Origin: Mycobacterium sp. MFM001
GTDB taxonomy: Bacteria > Actinomycetota > Actinomycetes > Mycobacteriales > Mycobacteriaceae
Direction: 5' to 3'
Assembly: GCF_003402475.1 (NCBI RefSeq)
Contig: NZ_BFAB01000001.1
Coordinates: 186,001 to 250,000, forward strand
Length of the DNA: 64,000 nt
Shown here: piece by piece, positions 59,287-64,000 of the stretch
How positions within the stretch are numbered: position 1 is the first letter of the stretch
Layout of the letters: the number at the start of each line of letters is the position of its first letter
Notes under the pieces: generated by a model
What the model was told of the DNA's origin: nothing
The model's database searches: none
The model's input: only the letters and a program-made list of their open reading frames with translations
Position numbers and translations under genes: made by a program

Positions 59287-60260
59287 TTTTGTCCCTGCGC
59301 TGGTTTGGGTTTGGTCACCACGGTCAGGTCGTCGACGAGCCAGCGCGAGTCCGGCCCCTTGACGAACGCAACCCGGACGGTGGCGGTGATGAACCGTTGC
59401 TGGTTCTCCCCGCCGCGATGGCCCTGCAGAAACAGCAGCATCTCCGCCGTATCGGGTGTCGCGGACTTGACCGCGCTGTTGGTCACCCAGTACTCGTTGA
59501 CCACCGGCTGGCCCTTTTGCACGACCTCCTGTTGTTTGGCGAGTTGGTCACGGTATTTATCCGTCGTCAGCGACCGGGCTCGCGCGAAATCGTCCTTCAG
59601 CGTCTTCGGGTCGTAGGTGAGCATCTCGGCGACGATCTTCGGGCCTTGCGTTTGAATTGCGGTGCGCGTCTGGTCGGTGGCGCGCTCGTGCAAGAACACC
59701 ACCGTGAAGCTCAGCGCAGCACCGGCGGCGCACAGCACCGCCGCGGTCGCCACGACGATTGCGGTGAGTCGGCGTGCGATCGCGGGCCGTTGATCCGCTT
59801 CGACGCGGCGCACCTCGGTGCGCAACAGCATGTCGGCGAAGGTCCGGCGATGCGAATCCCACAGCGGCCAAAGCCAACCCACAAATACAGCGATGGTGTC
59901 CAGCAGGTGGGCGAGGTCTCTCAGTAGCAATCGCCCCACGCCGGCGGACGTCCCGTCGCGGCGTACGACGGTAATTCCCATCAGCGCACGGCCGAGGCTC
60001 CAGCCGCGGTTCGCCGGCCACACCGTCCGGTTGATCAAGGTCAGCAGTATCACGGTCGCCATAACCGCGATGCAGAGCGACCACCACGCGCTGCCCACCG
60101 GCACCGCCAACCAGCCCAAAATCATCGTCGCCACCACGGCGACGCTGGGCACCACGTCGACCACGAACGCGGCCGCGCGGATGTGCCAGCGCGCCAGGCT
60201 ATCCGGCGCTGCCGTTTCGACTGCTGGCGTGGTGTCGGTCTCGGCGACCACTGCCGTCAC
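59283..60260 (-). CDS. mam1B: RDD/Mce-associated membrane protein Mam1B (Rv0176-like)
   Basis: 325 residues from the GTG at 60260, overlapping the mam1A stop (GTGA). N-terminal RDD domain with three membrane segments (WHIRAAAFVVDVVPSVAVVATMILGW, LCIAVMATVILLTLINRTVWPANRG, and RDLAHLLDTIAVFVGWLWPLWDSHRRTFADML with the second Asp-rich motif), a fourth helix at LTAIVVATAAVLCAAGAALSFTVVFL, then a Mce-associated periplasmic domain (MLTYDPKTLKDDFARARSLTTDKYRDQLAKQQ). This RDD-plus-Mam fusion is the usual form of Rv0176 proteins. Confidence 0.88.
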   Translation of the reverse strand: MTAVVAETDTTPAVETAAPDSLARWHIRAAAFVVDVVPSVAVVATMILGWLAVPVGSAWWSLCIAVMATVILLTLINRTVWPANRGWSLGRALMGITVVRRDGTSAGVGRLLLRDLAHLLDTIAVFVGWLWPLWDSHRRTFADMLLRTEVRRVEADQRPAIARRLTAIVVATAAVLCAAGAALSFTVVFLHERATDQTRTAIQTQGPKIVAEMLTYDPKTLKDDFARARSLTTDKYRDQLAKQQEVVQKGQPVVNEYWVTNSAVKSATPDTAEMLLFLQGHRGGENQQRFITATVRVAFVKGPDSRWLVDDLTVVTKPKPAQGQK

Positions 60261-60916
60261 TTGGCCACCTGGTCGAGCTTGGCAATCCGGTACTGCCCTT
60301 CATCGGGTGCCATCTTTGCCCGCAATCGGTAGCCGATTTCTCGGTTCTGCGTTTCGGTATTGGACATCTTGACGCGCAGTGCCACCAGGACATCGAATGA
60401 CCCGTCCGGATTGTGCCGTTCCGCCGCCGCACGCAGATCGGACACCTGGACCTGGACGTTGGCCACCTGATAGGCCTGGACGAACAGGCTGCTGTAGAGC
60501 ACTGCTTGGGAACGGAAATCTCCGGTGCTGCAGTCGATGATCTTCTGGGCTCCGGCGGCCATCGCCTCGACGTCTGGCGCCTGGGTTGCCGCGATGCAGT
60601 CCTTCGCGGCCGCCACGGCCTGCGCTTCGTGGCGCGCAATGGCCTGGCTCTCTTGATTGGAACGCAGGGCGAGATAGCCGCCGGTACCGATGCCCGCGGC
60701 CACCAGCAGAAGCGCCGCGGCGATGCCGATCCACCATTTGCGGCCCAGGCGCGACGGGCGCCGTTCGCCAACAGGAGCGTCTTCCGCTGCGGCCTCGTCC
60801 TCGACTTCAACCTCCGAAGAGGAATCTTCGGCCGTCACCTCGGTATCGGTCTGGTCTGACGACGAATCGTCTGTTTCGGCGGGGTTCAGCCGGCTGGCGC
60901 CAGCATCTCCTTCCAT
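60257..60916 (-). CDS. mam1A: Mce-associated membrane protein Mam1A (Rv0175-like)
   Basis: 219 residues from the ATG at 60916, starting 31 bp inside the 3' end of mce1F. An acidic N-terminal tail (SSDQTDTEVTAEDSSSEVEVEDEAAAEDAP) leads into one membrane helix (KWWIGIAAALLLVAAGIGTGGYLAL) and a periplasmic domain with two cysteines (AAAKDCIAATQAPDVEAMAAGAQKIIDCSTGDFRSQAVLYSSLFVQAYQVA). First of four Mam genes following mce1F, in the fixed order of mce1 operons. Confidence 0.87.
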   Translation of the reverse strand: MEGDAGASRLNPAETDDSSSDQTDTEVTAEDSSSEVEVEDEAAAEDAPVGERRPSRLGRKWWIGIAAALLLVAAGIGTGGYLALRSNQESQAIARHEAQAVAAAKDCIAATQAPDVEAMAAGAQKIIDCSTGDFRSQAVLYSSLFVQAYQVANVQVQVSDLRAAAERHNPDGSFDVLVALRVKMSNTETQNREIGYRLRAKMAPDEGQYRIAKLDQVAK

Positions 60917-62451
60917 CCGTCGTCTCCTGTGTTGCTCGAGTTGTTGACGGAGTATTTAACGCCGTCTGGGCCCGTCACCTCACCGCTCTGCGGACTATAG
61001 ACCGCGGTGGGCGGTCCGCCCGGGGTGTAGATGCACGGGTTGGGCTGTTGCCCGTTGCACTGGACGGTACCCGACCCCGGCCGCTGCAGCGGGTCGCTGA
61101 TGGGCGGCGGTGTCTGCCCTCCGGGCGGGAGCTTACTGGCGGGCAGCGGGTTCAGTCCGTTGTTGATCGACGGTGCCTGTCTCACCTGACCCGGGTTCAC
61201 CGGCTGGTCGCAGCGGGCACCGGGCGCCGGGCAGTTGAGGATCTGGTTCGGGTCCCCGTACCAGGGGTTGGTACCGGCTGGCTCGTAGGGCTTGTTGCTG
61301 CGGCACTCCTTCGGCGTCGCCGCGCGCTTGCCCGGGACGTCGACACACGGAATGTTGCGCGCTCCGCGAACCACGTTGGCGGGGGTCTCCTGCGGGATCT
61401 TGCAGTACGCGCCTTCCGGCAGGGGCGCAAGGCTGACGTCTGCCGGCGACCGCCACTCAGCTGCAGCAGGCCATCCGGTCAAACATGGCGGCGGCTGGTT
61501 GATCGCCACGCCGAGGTCCAGCACCGCGTTGTGCTCTTTCTCGTACGGAGTGGAGATCGTCTGGATGATGGAACCGGCCTGCGGCAACAGCACCAGCACC
61601 TGCTCGACGCCCGCGTGGTAGCGCTTGAGCATCTCGATCACGACCGACAGATTGGCCAGAGTCTGCGGCAGCGAATCCCGGACGTCGTTGAACACCGCGT
61701 TGAGATCGTCGGCCGTCGGCGCCGCCTTCGGGAGCAGGTCCCTGAGGTTCTGGTCCTTCTCGGCGGCTTGGGCGCCCAGGACATTCAGGTTGCGTGCCCA
61801 GCGCTCGATCTGCGGGCTGGATGTGGCCTGGCTGTCCAGGATCGGCGCGGAGTTCTGGATGATGTCGTCGACGTCGCGGATGTTCGTCCTGAAATCACCG
61901 ACGATCGCCTGAGTCGAGTCGACCAGCCGCTGCAGCGCCGGGCCTAATCCGCCGACGGATTGCGCTGTCTCGTCGAGCAGCTGACCGATCTTCTCCTTCG
62001 GCAGGGCTTCCAACCCGCGGTAGGCGGTGTCCAGAGCCGGCCCGATCTCGCTGGGCACCGTGCCCTTGGTGATGGTCTGCCCGGGCGAGAAGAACTTGCC
62101 CGGATTGCCCGGCGACACCAAGTCCAGGTATTGCTCACCGACCGCCGACACCGAATGCACGTTCGCCGACGCATCGGCCGGGATCTTGTAGCGGCTGTCG
62201 ATGCTCATCGTCGCCTGCGCGCCGTGCTCGGTCGGCTCGACGTCGGTGACCTTGCCGATCGTGATGCCGCGATAGGTGACGTTGGCCGTGGGGTACAAGC
62301 CGCCCGACGCCGGCAGGTCCGCCTTCAGTTGGTACTGGCCGATACCGACCAACGTCGGAATACGCAGGTAGTACCAGCCCAGCACCACCAGCGCGACCAC
62401 GGTGATGATGCTGAAGAGGACCAGCTGGCGCTTGATGAACCGAGTTAGCAT
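60886..62451 (-). CDS. mce1F: Mce1F, MCE-domain subunit of the Mce1 importer
   Basis: 521 residues. N-terminal membrane helix (RQLVLFSIITVVALVVLGWYYLRI), then the MCE domain (YQLKADLPASGGLYPTANVTYRGITIGKVTDVEPTEHGAQATMSIDSRYKIPADASANVHSVSAVGEQYLDLVSP, about residues 40-118), a long coiled-coil/helical segment (about 120-340) that forms the needle-like channel, and a Pro/Cys-rich C-terminus (CLTGWPAAAEWRS...PEQIL-type, ending NTGDDGWKEMLAPAG). Six Mce1A-F subunits form a tunnel for fatty and mycolic acids across the periplasm. Overlaps lprK by 7 bp. Confidence 0.95.
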   Translation of the reverse strand: MLTRFIKRQLVLFSIITVVALVVLGWYYLRIPTLVGIGQYQLKADLPASGGLYPTANVTYRGITIGKVTDVEPTEHGAQATMSIDSRYKIPADASANVHSVSAVGEQYLDLVSPGNPGKFFSPGQTITKGTVPSEIGPALDTAYRGLEALPKEKIGQLLDETAQSVGGLGPALQRLVDSTQAIVGDFRTNIRDVDDIIQNSAPILDSQATSSPQIERWARNLNVLGAQAAEKDQNLRDLLPKAAPTADDLNAVFNDVRDSLPQTLANLSVVIEMLKRYHAGVEQVLVLLPQAGSIIQTISTPYEKEHNAVLDLGVAINQPPPCLTGWPAAAEWRSPADVSLAPLPEGAYCKIPQETPANVVRGARNIPCVDVPGKRAATPKECRSNKPYEPAGTNPWYGDPNQILNCPAPGARCDQPVNPGQVRQAPSINNGLNPLPASKLPPGGQTPPPISDPLQRPGSGTVQCNGQQPNPCIYTPGGPPTAVYSPQSGEVTGPDGVKYSVNNSSNTGDDGWKEMLAPAG

Positions 62452-63602
62452 GTCGCCCTCTCCACCAGTGGTCCGCCGGGGGCGTCGTTCGGGTTCGGCG
62501 TGTAGCGAACGTCGGGAATCATCGTTGCCGGATCACGACCGTATGACTGCTCGAGTGCCCGCAACCAGCCGGACAGCCCGGTTCCGGTGAGGAACGCGTT
62601 GTCGACGGTCGACAACGTCGTGTCCAGGTTGAGCGACGCGTTCATGAAGTCGCCTCGAATCAGCTTGGGCGCCGTGTCGATGTCGAACGGGATGGTGGCG
62701 AGAATCTTCAGCGTGCCGAGCAGGTACGGCGCGGCGCGGCCCAATTCCTTCAACGGGCACTGCAGCAGCTGCAGGTTCTGATGCAGCGGGCCCCGCGTTT
62801 CCGAGAGGTACTGGTCGGCGGCCAGGCTGAGCCGGCCCAGCGCGTTGGTGGCGTCGATCAGCAGTTGCTGCTTTTCGGCGAAATGCTTGATCAGAGGCGG
62901 GAATTCGGTCAGCACCCGATCCAGGACGTCCGCTCGGTTGCCCACGTATGCCAGCAGCCGGTTGGTGGAATCGATGGCGTGGGTGATGTCGTCGCGCTGT
63001 TGGTTGAGTTCACGGGTGAAGGTGTCCAGCTTGCCGAGGAACGCGCGGATCTGCGGCCCGCGACCGCTCAGGATGTTGTTGACCTCGTTCTGGATCACCT
63101 CGAGGTTCGAGATACCGCCGCCGCGCAAAATCATTGCGAGGCTGGCCAACGTGCGCTCGATGTTGGGCCACGCCGACGAGTTCTTCAGCGGAATGGTGTC
63201 GCCGTCCTTCAGCAGTTGCGGCGACGGGTTGGGCGGCGCGGCCAGCTCGATGTGCTGGGTACCCAGCAAGCTGGTCTGCCCGATCTTGGCGGTGGCGTTC
63301 TTCGGTAGCTTGACGTTTCCGTCCACCCCCAGCGTCAGCGTGGCCACCCAGTTCTTCAGCTGGATGTCGCGAATCTTGCCGACGAACACGTCGGCCACCA
63401 TCACCTTGCTGTTGCCGTTGATGGCCAGCGTGTCCGGCACCTGCACGTAGAGCGTGTAGGCGCCGGCTCCGCTGCCCGGGCCACCGGGCAGCGCCACGTT
63501 CGCGATGCCGCGCCAGCCACACGAGCTCAGCATCACCGCAGCCACCAGCAGCACCAGCCCTTGCCAGGACCGGTGGCGGACCAAGTGCATCACGCGGCTC
63601 AC
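62445..63602 (-). CDS. lprK: Mce1E lipoprotein LprK
   Basis: 385 residues from a GTG overlapping the mce1D stop (GTGA). Signal peptide with a lipobox: LVLLVAAVMLSSCGW, so Cys at about residue 28 is lipid modified; Mce E proteins are the lipoprotein subunit of the complex. MCE domain at YTLYVQVPDTLAINGNSKVMVADVFVGKIRDIQLKNWVATLTLGVDGNVKLPKNATAKIGQTSLLGTQHIELAAPP, helical segment in the middle, and a C-terminal tail ending PLVERATC. M. tuberculosis LprK (Rv0173) has about 390 residues. Confidence 0.95.
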   Translation of the reverse strand: MSRVMHLVRHRSWQGLVLLVAAVMLSSCGWRGIANVALPGGPGSGAGAYTLYVQVPDTLAINGNSKVMVADVFVGKIRDIQLKNWVATLTLGVDGNVKLPKNATAKIGQTSLLGTQHIELAAPPNPSPQLLKDGDTIPLKNSSAWPNIERTLASLAMILRGGGISNLEVIQNEVNNILSGRGPQIRAFLGKLDTFTRELNQQRDDITHAIDSTNRLLAYVGNRADVLDRVLTEFPPLIKHFAEKQQLLIDATNALGRLSLAADQYLSETRGPLHQNLQLLQCPLKELGRAAPYLLGTLKILATIPFDIDTAPKLIRGDFMNASLNLDTTLSTVDNAFLTGTGLSGWLRALEQSYGRDPATMIPDVRYTPNPNDAPGGPLVERATC

Positions 63603-64000
63603 GAGCCCCCTCCTGTCGAAGAGGCTGCCTCAGCGGGCAGCGGTGGTCCGCCAGGCACCTGCGGGCTGACCGGACCGGAGACCGGTGCCGGCGTCGGCGC
63701 GACCGGGCCGGGGACCACCTCGGGTCCCGGCGGTGGCGGTGCTATCGGCTGGGGATTGCCGGGCACCCCGACGAACGGCAGCGGACCGGGCTCCTCGTTG
63801 TACGCATTGGGCGGACCCGGCGGGGTTTGGTACTGGGATTGGACCGGCTCGATGTTCGGGCCACCCATCAACTCGGCCAGCGATTCCGGAGTCAGCAAGC
63901 CTTCCGTGATCGGACCCACCTTCGTTCCTTGCATTCCGGGCGCGACGATCCAGCCCGGCTGCGTGTTGCGGTGCGAGGTCGGTGTGTCGGGCACCCAGAT
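63599..64000 (-). CDS. mce1D: Mce1D C-terminal fragment (window edge)
   Basis: Only the last about 133 residues are inside the window, ending at 63599 in an overlap with lprK. The fragment is the low-complexity C-terminal tail typical of MceD: IEPVQSQYQTPPGPPNAYNEEPGPLPFVG and runs of Pro, Gly and Val, with no MCE domain. The identity rests on its position before lprK and on the tail composition. A GLLTPESLAELMGGPN segment before the proline-rich part resembles the end of the Mce helical region. Confidence 0.82.
   Translation of the reverse strand: MWVPDTPTSHRNTQPGWIVAPGMQGTKVGPITEGLLTPESLAELMGGPNIEPVQSQYQTPPGPPNAYNEEPGPLPFVGVPGNPQPIAPPPPGPEVVPGPVAPTPAPVSGPVSPQVPGGPPLPAEAASSTGGGS

Overview
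The window is mycobacterial chromosome: high GC, many GTG starts, ATGA/GTGA start-stop overlaps, and several start codons sitting 6-8 nt behind a TANNNT -10 box, as in leaderless mycobacterial transcripts. Gene content follows M. tuberculosis Rv0216 down to Rv0172 in inverted order (fadE3, fadD4, pckA, trmB, mmpL3, mmpL11, zmp1, ricR, ilvD, mymT, bglS, sigG, pirin, lprO, mce1), but several stretches are inserted or missing, so this is another Mycobacterium and probably a slow grower. I cannot name the species. No rRNA, tRNA, IS element or CRISPR was seen, and no non-coding gap exceeds 300 bp; the longest, 259 bp, is between the hemophore-like gene and mmpL11.

Layout. 1-7.6 kb: acyl-CoA metabolism (amidohydrolase fragment, family III CoA-transferase, double-hotdog MaoC-like protein, fadE3, alpha/beta hydrolase, VOC protein, enoyl-CoA hydratase, fadD4). 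7.6-13.6 kb: pckA, two coupled GTPase-like genes with degenerate P-loops, trmB and a NYN-domain gene. 13.7-25 kb: cell-envelope export and import (mmpL3, Rv0205/Rv0204c-like membrane proteins, Rv0203-like hemophore, mmpL11, Rv0201c-like, CoA-binding protein, Rv0200/Rv0199-like Mce-associated proteins). 25-34.9 kb: zmp1, L,D-transpeptidase, MFS pump, the copper regulator ricR, ilvD, and the RicR-type operator upstream of the metallothionein mymT. 34.9-40.1 kb: bglS, two small conserved genes, monoacylglycerol lipase, sigG. 40.1-45.1 kb: an insert relative to M. tuberculosis (AbiEi-like/PD-(D/E)XK protein, DapB-like dehydrogenase, IclR, SDR, NDMA-type alcohol dehydrogenase). 45.1-48.8 kb: pirin, small membrane protein, DUF3533/YhgE-type protein, lprO-like phosphodiester glycosidase. 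48.8-57.1 kb: a second, visibly lower-GC insert (GNAT, brnTA with a broken toxin, DinB, threonine aldolase, PPOX, XRE/MmyB regulator, a small membrane protein plus FAD monooxygenase, a P450 plus methyltransferase). 57.2-64 kb: DUF1275 and the 3' end of the mce1 operon (mam1D-A, mce1F, lprK, mce1D fragment).

The most unusual structure is a family of six 61-62 bp intergenic imperfect palindromes (starts 3891, 7577, 23653, 40100, 41062, 48781). They share length and outer motif while the inner stems covary. By my recollection of the M. tuberculosis map, every copy lies at a place where gene order differs. Two copies bracket the PD-(D/E)XK gene, and two genes take their stop codon from a copy. 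Several near-perfect operator palindromes (RicR x2, fadD4, IclR, adh, XRE) are also recorded.
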